A DNA stretch of 59,040 bases from Fodinibius sediminis (GCF_900182555.1 NZ_FXTH01000019.1:1-59040), one strand, 5' to 3'. Shown: positions 19,166 through 28,877, numbered from the stretch's first letter. A program made the numbers and translations. Notes: generated from the letters alone by a model not told the origin.

Positions 19166-20398
19166 CTATACCGCGACCTTCTCTTTTTCTTCCGTCTCCT
19201 GATCCGACAGGTTGTAGATCTTGGATTCGGGTTCATTGGTAAGGGTGCTCAGGGGATCAATTTTTTCCTGATCGAATTGCACGCCCCACTTATAGCTGTA
19301 CCAGCGCTGCCACTTGTAGCCGAAAATTTTAGTGAACAGCTTCCGCTTGATGCCGTTGGTGGGATAGATAATCAAACAGGTGGCTACAACCGTACCCAGC
19401 TGGGCATTGACATCCATGCCGGTCTGTGAAAGCAGGAAGGTCAGCGTTACCAGGAAGATGCTTGTCAGATAAAGGGCTATGGACGCTGACTTATGCGTGA
19501 ACCCCATGCGAAGGAATTCATGATGGACATGGTCCTGCCCGGGCATAAATATGGACTTGCCGCGGCGGCATCGTTTGACCACCACCCGCAGCGTATCAAA
19601 GAGCGGAAAGGCCAGGATGGCCACCGTCAGCACCGGGGTGGCATTCCCGAATAATTGGGAAAAGGCTGCAGACCCACCCTGACGCAGGAAAGCAATGGCC
19701 TCTACGGAAAGCAGAAAACCGAGAATCATGGAACCGGTATCGCCCATGAAGATCGAAGCGGGACTGAAATTGTATTTCAGGAATCCCAGCAAGGCCCCGG
19801 CCAGGCAGAACGAAAATATAGCCATCGGCCACTGTCCGGCATAAAAGAAGCCGATGCCGAAAAACAGGGAGGCAATGGTCCCGATGCCGCCAGCCAAACC
19901 GTCGATACCATCAATAAGGTTTACGGCATTGATCACCACGATGACGGTGAAGAGCGTAACCGGCAGCCCCACCCACAGCGAAATATCAGCCAAACCAAAT
20001 ACACCATGAAAATCGGTGATCAGGATATTGCTTCCATACATGACCAGCCCAATGGCCGATATTTGTCCCGCCAGCTTAAACTCGGCAGAGAGGGTAATCA
20101 AATCATCCTTCAGGCCTATAAAAAAGAGGATAAGCAGGGCCGCCACCAGGTAGGAAAAGCCGGTAAAGTTATCGGACCAGGGGCTCACGGAAAAGCTCAG
20201 CAAAAAAGCCAAAAAGATAGCAATACCTCCCAGCGTGGGGATGGATTCCGAATGGATCTTGCGATTATAATCGGGATGATCAAAAAGATTTCGGCGTTTG
20301 GCCGCCCCGATAATCACGGGTATTGAAAAAAATGAAATCAGGTAGGCAAATGCGATAATCCCTCCCGCCACTATCCTGTCTTGTAACAAAAATTCCAT
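19166..20398 (-). CDS. wecA: Undecaprenyl-phosphate N-acetylglucosaminyl 1-phosphate transferase (WecA/TagO, MraY-like)
   Basis: 410 aa polytopic membrane protein, about 11 hydrophobic segments. KDDL (Asp98-Asp99) and NLIDGIDGLAGG (Asp163, Asp166) are the Mg2+ and catalytic aspartate motifs. HVHHEF is the C-terminal histidine motif of the WecA/MraY superfamily. The tail after the last membrane segment is a longer hydrophilic extension than in E. coli WecA. It transfers GlcNAc-1-phosphate, or a related amino sugar phosphate, from UDP to undecaprenyl phosphate at the inner membrane. This is the first membrane step of O-antigen or capsule assembly, so it is the likely initiating enzyme for the polymer made by the cluster on the right. 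It is flanked by repeat blocks. Confidence 0.9.
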   Translation of the reverse strand: MEFLLQDRIVAGGIIAFAYLISFFSIPVIIGAAKRRNLFDHPDYNRKIHSESIPTLGGIAIFLAFLLSFSVSPWSDNFTGFSYLVAALLILFFIGLKDDLITLSAEFKLAGQISAIGLVMYGSNILITDFHGVFGLADISLWVGLPVTLFTVIVVINAVNLIDGIDGLAGGIGTIASLFFGIGFFYAGQWPMAIFSFCLAGALLGFLKYNFSPASIFMGDTGSMILGFLLSVEAIAFLRQGGSAAFSQLFGNATPVLTVAILAFPLFDTLRVVVKRCRRGKSIFMPGQDHVHHEFLRMGFTHKSASIALYLTSIFLVTLTFLLSQTGMDVNAQLGTVVATCLIIYPTNGIKRKLFTKIFGYKWQRWYSYKWGVQFDQEKIDPLSTLTNEPESKIYNLSDQETEEKEKVAV

Positions 20399-20455
20399 AA
20401 ATACCCGATTATTTACTCCATAATACGCCTCATCTCGCCATTGGTGGGGTCAAGA

Positions 20456-20489
20456 TAACATATTTAGATTTATGTTACAATTTTAACAT
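20456..20489 (-). promoter_or_regulatory. Iterated TAACAT / ATGTTA sites upstream of wecA
   Basis: Three half-sites in 34 bp: TAACATA, TATGTTA and TAACAT, alternating in orientation and spaced 13-15 bp from start to start. They lie 58-91 bp upstream of the wecA start codon, where a regulator or promoter would be expected. Inference only. Confidence 0.35.
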
Positions 20490-20672
20490 GGGTGCGTCCC
20501 AATGCCCCTTTTTTTTGTACTCCCATGTGCGCTAAAAAGTTCCGGTTTTTTGCTCTTCTTTCTTCGGGATAGCACTATTTTCTATCTTTTTGGGGAATAA
20601 CTAGATGGTATCAGATAGCTCATAAATTTCCTGGGCCCTTTCTTCTAATGTAAGCTAATTCCTTTTTATATA

Positions 20673-20902
20673 GCACCTTTTGAGTGGTCAAAAGGTGCGT
20701 AAAAACCACCGGCGATACTGCTTCGGCGCACGGGATCGCTCGCTGCGGAAATAAATGAAGATGTTGTTTTTCTGTAACTTCAACCCACCTCTTGCTCTGG
20801 CCCGCTGACCGCCTTTACCACCACTTTCCCCATTTATTTCTTCTTCGCAGCTCCCGCTCCCTTTTCACACCTCACCAGCTGAGGCCGGCTGTTTAGGGGA
20901 AG
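20673..20902 (+). repeat. Module R1, copy 7
   Basis: H1 GCACCTTTTGA / TCAAAAGGTGC. The 3' hairpin reads CAGCTGAGGCCGGCTG. Followed by R5. Confidence 0.87.
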
Positions 20903-20913
20903 TTGGATTCAAC

Positions 20914-21010
20914 ACATTTTGTTCTCAAGACAGAATGCCCGCACAGTAGAAGATTTCTCACTCCAGGGTGTTTTGTTCAAAATGAGGAGGATGCTGGATT
21001 GAGGCAGGTA
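20914..21010 (+). repeat. R5 palindrome element, copy 2
   Basis: ACATTTTGTTCTCAAGACAG, then AGAAGATTTCTCACTCCAGG and GTTCAAAATGAGGAGGATGC. The GAAATGACG core is degenerate (CAAAATGAGG), so this copy is decaying. Confidence 0.68.
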
Positions 21011-21046
21011 GCCTTATAAAGGATTACTGTTCCTTTACTTACTCCA

Positions 21047-21195
21047 TTCAGTCATCTCGAGCCCTGGCGAGAGATCTTCTATTCTCAAGGCTAACTGCTC
21101 GAATTGTAAAAGGCTTTTTTCCAAGGCCCGAAAATGACCTTAATATAACATGCATGTGGTCGTATGTAGAATGCATCAGTTGATACATTACCTGT
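21047..21195 (+). repeat. R6 element, copy 2
   Basis: CATCTCGAGCCCTGGCGAGAG to ACATTACC. The 3' palindrome is damaged (GCATCAGTTGATACAT). Confidence 0.75.
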
Positions 21196-21234
21196 TGCCT
21201 CTTCCTAAAATCTAAATTAATTCCTTTTTATATA

Positions 21235-21430
21235 GCACCTTTTGAGTGGTCAAAAGGTGCGTAAAAACCACCGGCGAAACTGCTTCGGCGCACGGGATCG
21301 TTCGCTGCGGAAATAAATGAAGATGTTGTTTTTTCTGTAACTTCAATCTGTAAGCTTCCCCATTTATTTCGTTATCGCAGCTCCCGCTCCCTTTCCACGC
21401 CTCACCAGCTAAGGCCGGCTGTTTGGGGAA
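21235..21430 (+). repeat. Module R1, copy 8, internally deleted
   Basis: H1 and both ends are intact, but about 35 bp of the loop enclosed by the long-range stem (CCACTTGTTGCTCTGGCCCG region) is missing. The paired arms GAAATAAATG and CATTTATTTC are kept. The deletion therefore removes loop sequence and spares the stems. Confidence 0.83.
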
Positions 21431-21441
21431 GCTCTGATCCA

Positions 21442-21567
21442 AAGTTTATTCTTTCATCTTCTATATACAGCCTACAATAGCTCCTCTTCGATGAACGCTT
21501 ACTGTTCAATCTTTAACCAAAACAAAGATTTTCCCAAGTGGGCTTTATCGTTTTTAATAAGGAGTAT
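21442..21567 (+). repeat. Spacer S-beta, copy 2
   Basis: Closest to S-beta copy 1 (CCCAAGTGGGCTTTATCG retained). Joins R1 to R3 as there. Confidence 0.72.
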
Positions 21568-21714
21568 CAGGGGTTTGGGGAAGAGCCGGGAAAAACTATT
21601 GAGCCTAAATACTGATGTGGAAGAGCAATCCCTGACCGAAAAGTTTTAGCCATCACAACATCTTGCTCTTCCCCAACACTTTTTTCGTCTATTTTTTGGT
21701 GACAAAAAATGGAC
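21568..21714 (+). repeat. Module R3, copy 7, empty site
   Basis: The terminal loop reads TTTTTTCGTCTATTTTTTGG then TGACAAAAAATGG, without the 29-bp double hairpin present in most R3 copies. All other parts are present. Confidence 0.85.
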
Positions 21715-21721
21715 TATAAAA

Positions 21722-21894
21722 CCTTTTGGGGCTACACATCAACAACATATAGTTAAATGATTTTAGCGACGGGAGCCGCGGCGGGGCGCCGAAGCTTTCT
21801 CAGCCGGTGAGTTTTTTTGGTTCCTTTTTTGCTCATTCAAAAAAGGAACAACTATTTCCACGCCTCACCAGCCAAGGCCGGCTGTTTGGGGGAA
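21722..21894 (+). repeat. Module R4, subtype a, 3' half, empty site
   Basis: Same entry junction as at 14951 (CCTTTTGGGGCTACACA), then TTAAATGATTTTAGCGACGG, the GTTCCTTTTTT / AAAAAAGGAAC stem without an insert, and the R1-like 3' hairpin CAGCCAAGGCCGGCTG. Confidence 0.8.
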
Positions 21895-21905
21895 ATTAGA
21901 TTCAC

Positions 21906-21990
21906 AACATTTTGTTCTCAAGATAAAATGCCCGCACAGTAGAAGATTTCTCGCTCCACTGCATTTCGGAGGATTGATCTTCTATCCTTA
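21906..21990 (+). repeat. R5 element truncated into R7 tail
   Basis: ACATTTTGTTCTCAAGATAA to CTCCACTGCATTTCGG, then a direct switch to AGGATTGATCTTCTATCC, the end of R7. This is the last repeat module before the 24-kb repeat-free polysaccharide cluster. Confidence 0.65.
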
Positions 21991-22085
21991 TCTAAATCTT
22001 AATAGCTTGAATATTTAACTATTGTTATGACCTTTGGGATAGCCTCATTACGTATTGCCAGACTTAAGACGTTGAAGGTAACACG

Positions 22086-23192
22086 TTAACCTTCATGCTT
22101 TTCCTTTATCGCTTGTACGATCCGACGGGCGGTATTTCCATCCCAATACAACGGCTTCGGCAAGTCTTCATGACCGGCTACCCCGTTTTGTAAATGCTTA
22201 TTGATATGATCCAAAATCATTTCGGGGTCCGTACCCACCAAGGTATTGGTCCCTTCAGTTATGGTAATGGGACGTTCGGTGTTCGGGCGGGCGGTCAGGC
22301 AGGAGACCCCCAGGGCTGTGGTTTCCTCCTGCATGCCGCCGGAGTCGGTAAGCACCAGGCGGGCATTATTCATCAGCTTCACGTTGTCGAGGTAGCCGAC
22401 CGGCTCCAGCAGGTGCAGCTGCTCAATCTGTTCCAGCCGCTTCCAGAGGCCGAACTGCTCGGCCCTGTTTTTCGAACGCGGGTGCACCGGCCAGATCATC
22501 GGGACCCTGGCGGCCGTCTGCTCCAGAATCTCCACGAAATGCTGAAGGGTCTCCTGCTGGTCCACATTTGACGGGCGGTGGAGAGTCACCAGGATATAGT
22601 CCTGCTCGTCAATGCCCAGATCTGCCAATATAGTCGACTCATGGGACCGCTCCCGCATGCTGAAAAGCGTATCGATCATGATGTTGCCCACAAACCGGAC
22701 CTTCTCCTCGGCAACCCCCTCTTTCATGAGGTTCATATTGCCGTCGATGGAGGGCGTAAGCAGCAGGTCGGCGATGCTGTCGGTGAGCACCCGGTTGATC
22801 TCCTCGGGCATCCCGCGGTCGTAGCTGCGCAGGCCCGCTTCCACGTGGGCCACCTTGATGCCCAGCTTGTTGGCCACGATTGTGCAAGCCATGGTTGGAT
22901 TCACATCCCCCACGACCACCACCCAGTCGGGCTGCTCGGCCTCGAGCACTTGTTCAAAAGCGGTCATTACCTTGGCCGTCTGCTCTGCATGACTGCCGCT
23001 GCCCACCCCCAGGTGATGGTCTGGGGCCGGAATGCCCAGCTCATCAAAGAAGATCTTCGACATCTCGTAGTCGTAGTGCTGGCCGGTATGCAGCAGCTGC
23101 GCTTCAATCTCCGGGTGATTGTTATACTCCTCGAGTAACGGCGCCACTTTCATAAAATTCGGCCGGGCACTGGCCACGTTGATGATTTTCAT
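22086..23192 (-). CDS. wecB: UDP-N-acetylglucosamine 2-epimerase (non-hydrolysing, WecB type)
   Basis: 368 aa GT-B-like fold. Motifs include ASARPNFMKVAPLL at the N-terminus, LHTGQHYDYEMSKIFFDELG, HVEAGLRSYDRGMPEEINR and LTDSGGMQEE, all typical of the WecB/RffE family. It interconverts UDP-GlcNAc and UDP-ManNAc in the cytosol. Base composition is GC-rich like the chromosomal genes, whereas the next gene in the same direction (WecG type, 23209) is AT-rich, so the composition boundary of the cluster lies in the 16-bp gap between them. UDP-ManNAc would serve as donor, or as substrate for the WbpA-type dehydrogenase. Confidence 0.94.
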   Translation of the reverse strand: MKIINVASARPNFMKVAPLLEEYNNHPEIEAQLLHTGQHYDYEMSKIFFDELGIPAPDHHLGVGSGSHAEQTAKVMTAFEQVLEAEQPDWVVVVGDVNPTMACTIVANKLGIKVAHVEAGLRSYDRGMPEEINRVLTDSIADLLLTPSIDGNMNLMKEGVAEEKVRFVGNIMIDTLFSMRERSHESTILADLGIDEQDYILVTLHRPSNVDQQETLQHFVEILEQTAARVPMIWPVHPRSKNRAEQFGLWKRLEQIEQLHLLEPVGYLDNVKLMNNARLVLTDSGGMQEETTALGVSCLTARPNTERPITITEGTNTLVGTDPEMILDHINKHLQNGVAGHEDLPKPLYWDGNTARRIVQAIKEKHEG

Positions 23193-23208
23193 TATTTATC
23201 GTAATTAT

Positions 23209-23913
23209 CTACAATTTGTTTGTTAAAAGCATATAGGCAAATGTCATAAGGCTGGTCTGCCTAAATATTCTTTTGGGTTCCTTGAATAATCGGTAGGACC
23301 ACTCTAAACCCATTTTTCGCATAAGCTTGGGTGCACGTTCTTTCTCACCAGAATAAATGTCAAAGCTCCCTCCCAACCCCATATATAATGCTTTATGCTT
23401 TTGTTGCATTCGTTGCATTAAAAATTCCTGTTTAGGACTTCCCATAGCTACAAAAACCACATCCGGCTTTTTTTCTACAATATCTTTTATGACTTTTTTT
23501 TCCTGGCCAGTATTCATGTATCCATTTCGATAGTTTATGATCTGTATACCTGGAAAATCTTCTTCCAAATTAGCAACAGTTGTTTCTATCACATGCTGCT
23601 TAGATCCTATCAGATAAAATGTTTTCTTTTTGTAGAAACGCTTAATAACATCCAGCCAAAATTCAGAACCTGGTATTTTTTCTGTGTCATAGTTCTTTCG
23701 GGTTAATGCTAAAACTGGCCCTATTCCATCAGGATACCCAATATTCTGATTGACCAATTTTCTCAGCTGAGGATCCTGTTTCACCAATTTTTCAGCATTA
23801 AGGGCAACGAGGATATTTTTTGAATTTCCTTTATTCAAATAGTCAAGAAACTGATCCCGATTCTCAAAAGGATAAATTTTATAATTATTCAGGTACGTTG
23901 TCTGAAGTTTCAT
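23209..23913 (-). CDS. WecG/TagA/CpsF family glycosyltransferase (GT26)
   Basis: 234 aa, single GT26 domain. Features: NGKSKN-like GNSKNILVALNAEKLV, GIGPVLALTRK, FYLIGSKQHVIETTVANL, DVVFVAMGSPKQEFLM and MGLGGSFDIYSGEKERAPKLMRKMGLEW. The family adds ManNAc or ManNAcA to the lipid-linked GlcNAc made by a WecA/TagO enzyme. With wecB immediately downstream, it is the probable second glycosyltransferase acting on undecaprenyl-PP-GlcNAc. Cytosolic face of the inner membrane. Confidence 0.92.
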   Translation of the reverse strand: MKLQTTYLNNYKIYPFENRDQFLDYLNKGNSKNILVALNAEKLVKQDPQLRKLVNQNIGYPDGIGPVLALTRKNYDTEKIPGSEFWLDVIKRFYKKKTFYLIGSKQHVIETTVANLEEDFPGIQIINYRNGYMNTGQEKKVIKDIVEKKPDVVFVAMGSPKQEFLMQRMQQKHKALYMGLGGSFDIYSGEKERAPKLMRKMGLEWSYRLFKEPKRIFRQTSLMTFAYMLLTNKL

Positions 23914-24103
23914 CTATTCATTGAATCACTAATTAATTGAAACTTTAAATATACCAAAAAAATTTATCGTACTTCTATATTTAACACTTCATTTTTTATA
24001 AAGTTTCTAACAAAGTGAGAGAAAATTAACAGCTGATAATACATATTATATAGAAGGTCATTATAATCTAACAAATTATATAAGGTTATTTAATGCCTTT
24101 AAT

Positions 24104-25123
24104 TTATTGTGCGGCAGTAATTTTACCCTCTTCTAAAAGATTTGAAAACGTTCTGAATTTGTGAACAGAGCTCGCCTGCTCTATGAATTTTCTTAGCTCA
24201 GCCAGAGAATACTCAGACAATGCTTTGGGATGACCAATCACAACAAAAAAACCATCCGAATTATCTCTTTGCTTATTCCTGAATATTCTTTGCAAAAGAG
24301 ACGCTTTATAGCCATCCATACTTGCTACTGAATAGGATGGGAACAGCAGTTTCTTAATTATCCATGTCTTTGATGCAGCCAGAGGCACGCCATCTCCTAA
24401 TGTATTATGCTTCCTTTTTTTTGTGATTTTTGTAAATGCAAGCTTCCAAAAAAAAGCAGGAGAAACTTTATAAGAAGAGATAGGTATTTCCAAAAAAGAG
24501 CCCTCAGAATCTATTGCAAGTGGATCCGTCTCAAAATTCCACGTGCTTTCTTGAGGGGCATTCCTAAAATCAAAGTAATGGGTCTTTGTTTCATTGTATC
24601 CCCCTTTAAAGACCGTACTATCCAACCATATGTTATTCTTCCGGAGGGCTTTCCCAATCTTGTCAAATGGCTGGATGCACCACCCACCTGCTCGATAGGC
24701 AAATACCTCATTTTTAATTGCGAACTTCTTCAGATAATTTGCGTAGCCGGTAACAATTTCATTCACTTTTTTTTGAGGCCAGTCATCCAAACGATATCTC
24801 TGGGCATTAATATGCCATTTTCCCTCCCGGTACATACTGTCTTCCCAATGAGGGTGGATATGAAGCTGAATATCATGGCCTTCCTGCGATAGCGATTCAA
24901 TCTGACTTTTGACCATCATATAGTCTTCTTCCAGTTTACTATGATCCTCTTTAAAATATTCCAGCCTTTTTACAAACCCTACATCAACAAAAAACACGGC
25001 TTTTACCCCGAAGCAGTCTAACACTGCAAGTAATTTGTTTGTAGCTTCTATTATTGATTCTGACACTGTTCCCGTTTGCTCACCAAAATAAAGTTCATAG
25101 TCGAGGGTAAGAACTATTTCCAT
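24104..25123 (-). CDS. Polysaccharide deacetylase-like protein (NodB-homology fold)
   Basis: 339 aa, no signal peptide. It opens with IVLTLDYELYFG (metal-binding Asp region of the fold) and has AVFFVDVGFVKRLE, then DIQLHIHPHWEDS, where HxHPHW resembles the metal-binding His motif, and AYRAGGWCIQP near 145. These point to the carbohydrate esterase 4-like/WalW group. Such proteins occur in polysaccharide loci, but their reaction is rarely demonstrated. The predicted cytosolic location suggests it acts on a lipid-linked precursor or is not a classical secreted deacetylase. It ends 190 bp before the WecG-type gene starts, and the sulfotransferase gene ends 5 bp upstream of its start codon. Confidence 0.7.
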   Translation of the reverse strand: MEIVLTLDYELYFGEQTGTVSESIIEATNKLLAVLDCFGVKAVFFVDVGFVKRLEYFKEDHSKLEEDYMMVKSQIESLSQEGHDIQLHIHPHWEDSMYREGKWHINAQRYRLDDWPQKKVNEIVTGYANYLKKFAIKNEVFAYRAGGWCIQPFDKIGKALRKNNIWLDSTVFKGGYNETKTHYFDFRNAPQESTWNFETDPLAIDSEGSFLEIPISSYKVSPAFFWKLAFTKITKKRKHNTLGDGVPLAASKTWIIKKLLFPSYSVASMDGYKASLLQRIFRNKQRDNSDGFFVVIGHPKALSEYSLAELRKFIEQASSVHKFRTFSNLLEEGKITAAQ

Positions 25124-25128
25124 TTGAA

Positions 25129-26019
25129 CTATTTTTTAAGGATTTCATATTTATTAATGAGCATCAGAGGAAGTGTGAAGAAATAATAGCACACTTTTTG
25201 AACTGTTGTCATATTTTCAAGCCAGTCCCTGTCTTTTTGCAAAATGACCTCTTTGGATTTCTTAAGCCTGTTCCCTCCTACGATATGCGGAATTTCGAAG
25301 GGCTGTTTATTTCTTATTTTTATAATTGAATCAGATAAATCCAAATCCAGGAAATCTCCTATCCGGTCTAATGTAGCCACTGGATTATCTACAATATCTT
25401 CATACCGTACTTTTATTATTTGTTCTCCGGGAAGTGCAAAGTAAAGGATCTGGGCCCAAAAATTTATAAGTATATAGTATATCAAGGTTCGAAAAGGAGG
25501 GCTCTGCGTTTGGACTTTTTTTTGAAATGACCGAATTACCCCTCTTACATCCCGAACTAAATAGATTCCTTTAACATCATTTCCATAGATTCTACGCAGA
25601 GCCAGAAATCGACCAATATACTTTGCAGAATCCAGCAAATATTGGTGGTTGTCAACATTCCGTATTGAATTAATAAGATACTCCTGAGCTTCCTGATATT
25701 TTTTAAACGTATCTCCTTTTTTCAGACCCAAGATATGATGCGGTATTACCGTGTGATATTCCATTCCGTCACATAAGCTTGCAATTTCTCCCGGCTTATC
25801 TTTGATTCCGTTTGAAAGAGCATTCAGAACCCGGCTCCAATATTCACACTGGCTCAGTCTTAACCCACAAGAACAAAAATCATCATTATCCACATAAGAA
25901 AAAAAGTGATGCAATTCACCCACATGCCGTATATTGGCATTATCATTTAAAACTGTTGCAAGTATTGTAGATCCGCTCCTACCGGCCCCAAGAATATAAA
26001 GTATTTTACTACTTTTCAT
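25129..26019 (-). CDS. Sulfotransferase family protein
   Basis: 296 aa. [20 protein letters not shown] near the N-terminus is the PAPS 5'-phosphosulfate loop, and [17 protein letters not shown] is the 3'-phosphate-binding segment. A cysteine pair ([16 protein letters not shown]) about residue 52-66 is typical of a bacterial sulfotransferase subgroup. It overlaps the acyltransferase gene upstream by 11 bp, which indicates translational coupling within the leftward operon. Likely role: O-sulfation of the growing surface polysaccharide. The acceptor is unknown. Confidence 0.83.
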   Translation of the reverse strand: MKSSKILYILGAGRSGSTILATVLNDNANIRHVGELHHFFSYVDNDDFCSCGLRLSQCEYWSRVLNALSNGIKDKPGEIASLCDGMEYHTVIPHHILGLKKGDTFKKYQEAQEYLINSIRNVDNHQYLLDSAKYIGRFLALRRIYGNDVKGIYLVRDVRGVIRSFQKKVQTQSPPFRTLIYYILINFWAQILYFALPGEQIIKVRYEDIVDNPVATLDRIGDFLDLDLSDSIIKIRNKQPFEIPHIVGGNRLKKSKEVILQKDRDWLENMTTVQKVCYYFFTLPLMLINKYEILKK

Positions 26020-26530
26020 TGCGATAGCTAATAACTTTCGCCGGATTACCTCCTACGATGGCATAGTCCGGTACATCCTTTGTGACAACAGCTCCTGCCG
26101 CTATAATTACGTGATTACCCACTTCAACTCCGGCAAGAATAATCACATTGGCCCCTATCCATACATCATCACCCACTTTGGTCCGGTACTGTTTTTTCCC
26201 CTGATATTGGATAGGAGTATCTAATTGGCTGTATTGATGATTGCGAGAATAAATTTTAATGTCGGGTCCCATGATTACATTGGAACCGATCGAACAGTGC
26301 GACTGAATCATGCATCGCGTACCAAGTTCAGAATCGTGACCTACTTCCGATTTCGGGGAAATTTCTGATCCACTCTTGACGCGTAGATTTACCCCACATT
26401 TCTTTAAATAATTGGTAACCAGAAAACGTCGTATTGCTGGAAAAAAAAGAGCATATGGGCGATAATCTTCAGCCGTATTTTTAAAGAAAAGGAGATATAC
26501 TGCAAAGTATAGTTTCCGCCAAAAACTCAT
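26009..26530 (-). CDS. Left-handed beta-helix acyltransferase (serine acetyltransferase-like, WcaF/CapG type)
   Basis: 173 aa. Imperfect hexapeptide repeats start about residue 50 ([24 protein letters not shown]) and run to [14 protein letters not shown]. The ending GGNPAK is the usual end of this family. A catalytic His is probable in the [13 protein letters not shown] loop. It transfers an acetyl group from acetyl-CoA to a sugar hydroxyl. It overlaps the sulfotransferase by 11 bp and the GT4 gene by 4 bp, so it is tightly coupled in the operon. Confidence 0.85.
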   Translation of the reverse strand: MSFWRKLYFAVYLLFFKNTAEDYRPYALFFPAIRRFLVTNYLKKCGVNLRVKSGSEISPKSEVGHDSELGTRCMIQSHCSIGSNVIMGPDIKIYSRNHQYSQLDTPIQYQGKKQYRTKVGDDVWIGANVIILAGVEVGNHVIIAAGAVVTKDVPDYAIVGGNPAKVISYRNEK

Positions 26531-27573
26531 CTGCCTACTCTTTCATACATTTTTTTTAATGTTTTTCCTACACTGTCGATACTGTATTTCTGTGCCTCTT
26601 TCATAGCATTTCTGCTCATTAGCTTCCAAACATCTGATTCCATTTCCAGTGCTTTTACAATTATTTTCGCTAATTCAGAAGTCGTTGTTTGCTTGCAAAC
26701 ATATCCATTATAGCCATCAGTTACCTGATGTTTCAGTTGCTTTAAGTTTGAAATAATGCCTGGTGTTCCACAATACATTGCCTCCGCAAGAGAAAGGCCA
26801 AACCCTTCACTTCTTGAAGGAAAGATAAAAAACTTGCTTCGGTTATAATATTCATTGATCTCATCCTGGGTAAGATCATCTTGTACTGACAGGTTTCTTT
26901 CCCTTCTTAACTCACCGATCTCGTCTTGAAAATGGCCACTACCAATAAACACAATCTTCATCTTATCATGATTTACCATTTTAAATGCCTCTATAAGTTT
27001 ATCCGTCCCCTTCACTTTGTAAAATGATCCTACATATAAAAAATCAATATCTCGTTCATCATATGGTTTGTGGAGTGAATAAATCGCATCCGTATTAATG
27101 CCCGCACACAAAAAGTAATTCACTTCCCTATGCAATTTATTGTTTACACTTTCTTCCATAGATCTTCCAACACAGATAATTTCATCAACACACGATATTA
27201 ATTTTCTATACAGGCGTATCAACAACTTGTTTTCCAAATTATTAATATCACTTCCGTGCATTGTTAAAAATACCTTCGCCGAAGGATGAAAAATTTTGTA
27301 TACAAAAGGCAGTATTATAAGTGGGGACAAGAAATGAAGATGTAAAATATCATAATGCTTCCTGACTTGTTTTAAGAAGCGTAGGTAACACATTATGTAT
27401 TTTTTTATAGATCCTAAAAGACCCGTAAAGGATCTTTTAAGAGCAAAAACCTGAATGATAAAATCCGAATTATGTTGAAGCCATTCTACTTGGTTTTTAA
27501 CAAAGATCCCAGCATACTTTTTTTCTTCTGATGGATAGGCATTAGTAATAACTAAAACTTTCAAAGGAGGCAT
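26527..27573 (-). CDS. Glycosyltransferase family 4
   Basis: 348 aa from the ATG at 27573; a TTG one codon upstream is a less likely start. The N-terminal half has [21 protein letters not shown] and LHLHFLSPL, as in GT4 Rossmann domains. The C-terminal half has [21 protein letters not shown] and [23 protein letters not shown] with the EX7E motif. It is a GT-B retaining enzyme, cytosolic or membrane-peripheral, that adds one sugar to the lipid-linked repeat unit. Donor and linkage cannot be read from the sequence. Confidence 0.9.
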   Translation of the reverse strand: MPPLKVLVITNAYPSEEKKYAGIFVKNQVEWLQHNSDFIIQVFALKRSFTGLLGSIKKYIMCYLRFLKQVRKHYDILHLHFLSPLIILPFVYKIFHPSAKVFLTMHGSDINNLENKLLIRLYRKLISCVDEIICVGRSMEESVNNKLHREVNYFLCAGINTDAIYSLHKPYDERDIDFLYVGSFYKVKGTDKLIEAFKMVNHDKMKIVFIGSGHFQDEIGELRRERNLSVQDDLTQDEINEYYNRSKFFIFPSRSEGFGLSLAEAMYCGTPGIISNLKQLKHQVTDGYNGYVCKQTTTSELAKIIVKALEMESDVWKLMSRNAMKEAQKYSIDSVGKTLKKMYERVGR

Positions 27574-27599
27574 CAATGATGAGAAGTATTTAAATACTT

Positions 27600-28877
27600 T
27601 TATTTATTTTTCCACTTAGGGATTTCTTCATTCCTGCGGTATACTAAGAACAAACAATAGATAGCTGATGTTATACCGTTAAACACTCCCGGACTAAAGA
27701 TGGATGCAATAAGAATATAGATTGTTAACATCTTAACCTGAAGTGAAACCTGATACTCATCATCAAGCATTTTAAAAAAGTACTTAAGAAAAAGACAGTA
27801 GATTAAAATCCCTATAAAACCAAATTCCGCGAGAAATGATGCAAAGCCAGAATCAAATATTCCAAATGCATCTTCACCACTAAGGTACTTAGTCGATGCA
27901 AGATCAGTGGCTTCATATACGGACATAGTATTAATTACAGATAAATTAGAACCAAATGTCGCTGCAGAAACACCAAAAGGGAAATGTGTTATAAATAAAC
28001 TTACTCCGTGGAAAAACATTAAACCACGTATATAACTGCTCTCACTATTTGAGAAGTTCGATAAGTTACTTGTTGTCAAGCCAATAATATTGGTATTTGT
28101 CCCAATGATAACTCCGAGAATAACAAAAGCCAATCCAAATTGAATAACATATTTTTTTTGGTTTCTGAATATCCCATACTTGTACAGATAATAAATTAAT
28201 GGAATCGTCATAAAAATAGGTTTCCTTACACCAACGAAGATTAAAACCAATAGCAAAGCTAATGAAAAAAATTTGAGTATTTTTTTTACATTTGCTATCA
28301 GCCATTCATGGTTTGACCTATAATCACGACTTCCAATGAATACTATAACCAACATGATAAGAAAATCACCAAGATTCCCGGGCCCATTAAATATTCCTAT
28401 AAGCTGAAGCAATCCATATCGATAATTTTCTCTGACACCCAAAATTTCATTCCAACTTGAACGAAATATAATGTTTAAGATCACACAAAATAAGACAAAA
28501 TAAATTTGAACTTTTATGATCTTAGACAGGCTTATCAATTTACGATCAATAGGATTAAACAGCCTTAAGATGATTACCATTAATATAAAGGGCTTTAATA
28601 CTATTGCCGTCTGTGCAAACATATAGGAAAAAGAAGCAGAATAGGGCGACCATAAGAATAAAAAAACAGAATAGGCAAAGAATAATAGTATTACAATATA
28701 GGCCTTGCGAGATTTACCAAATACAATGCCATCCCTGACTGAATAGAATACTAACAAAAGAAAAGAGAATAACAGTAAAACCTCATCTAATACCGTACCA
28801 CCACCAAATAACACCGTTTCATTGATGATAAGCACCAATATAAAGACATAGGAATAAATTAATATTCTGGATGACAT
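27600..28877 (-). CDS. wzy: O-antigen/EPS polymerase (Wzy-like) membrane protein
   Basis: 425 aa, about 12 hydrophobic segments separated by short polar loops, with a larger loop near residues 285-345 that contains conserved-looking Arg and Glu (SSYIRGLMFFHG, SGEDAFGIFDSG). Low sequence conservation is normal for Wzy. The position between glycosyltransferases, together with a Wzz-like gene in the same operon, supports the assignment over the WaaL ligase alternative. It polymerises repeat units on the periplasmic side of the inner membrane. Very AT-rich. Confidence 0.75.
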   Translation of the reverse strand: MSSRILIYSYVFILVLIINETVLFGGGTVLDEVLLLFSFLLLVFYSVRDGIVFGKSRKAYIVILLFFAYSVFLFLWSPYSASFSYMFAQTAIVLKPFILMVIILRLFNPIDRKLISLSKIIKVQIYFVLFCVILNIIFRSSWNEILGVRENYRYGLLQLIGIFNGPGNLGDFLIMLVIVFIGSRDYRSNHEWLIANVKKILKFFSLALLLVLIFVGVRKPIFMTIPLIYYLYKYGIFRNQKKYVIQFGLAFVILGVIIGTNTNIIGLTTSNLSNFSNSESSYIRGLMFFHGVSLFITHFPFGVSAATFGSNLSVINTMSVYEATDLASTKYLSGEDAFGIFDSGFASFLAEFGFIGILIYCLFLKYFFKMLDDEYQVSLQVKMLTIYILIASIFSPGVFNGITSAIYCLFLVYRRNEEIPKWKNK

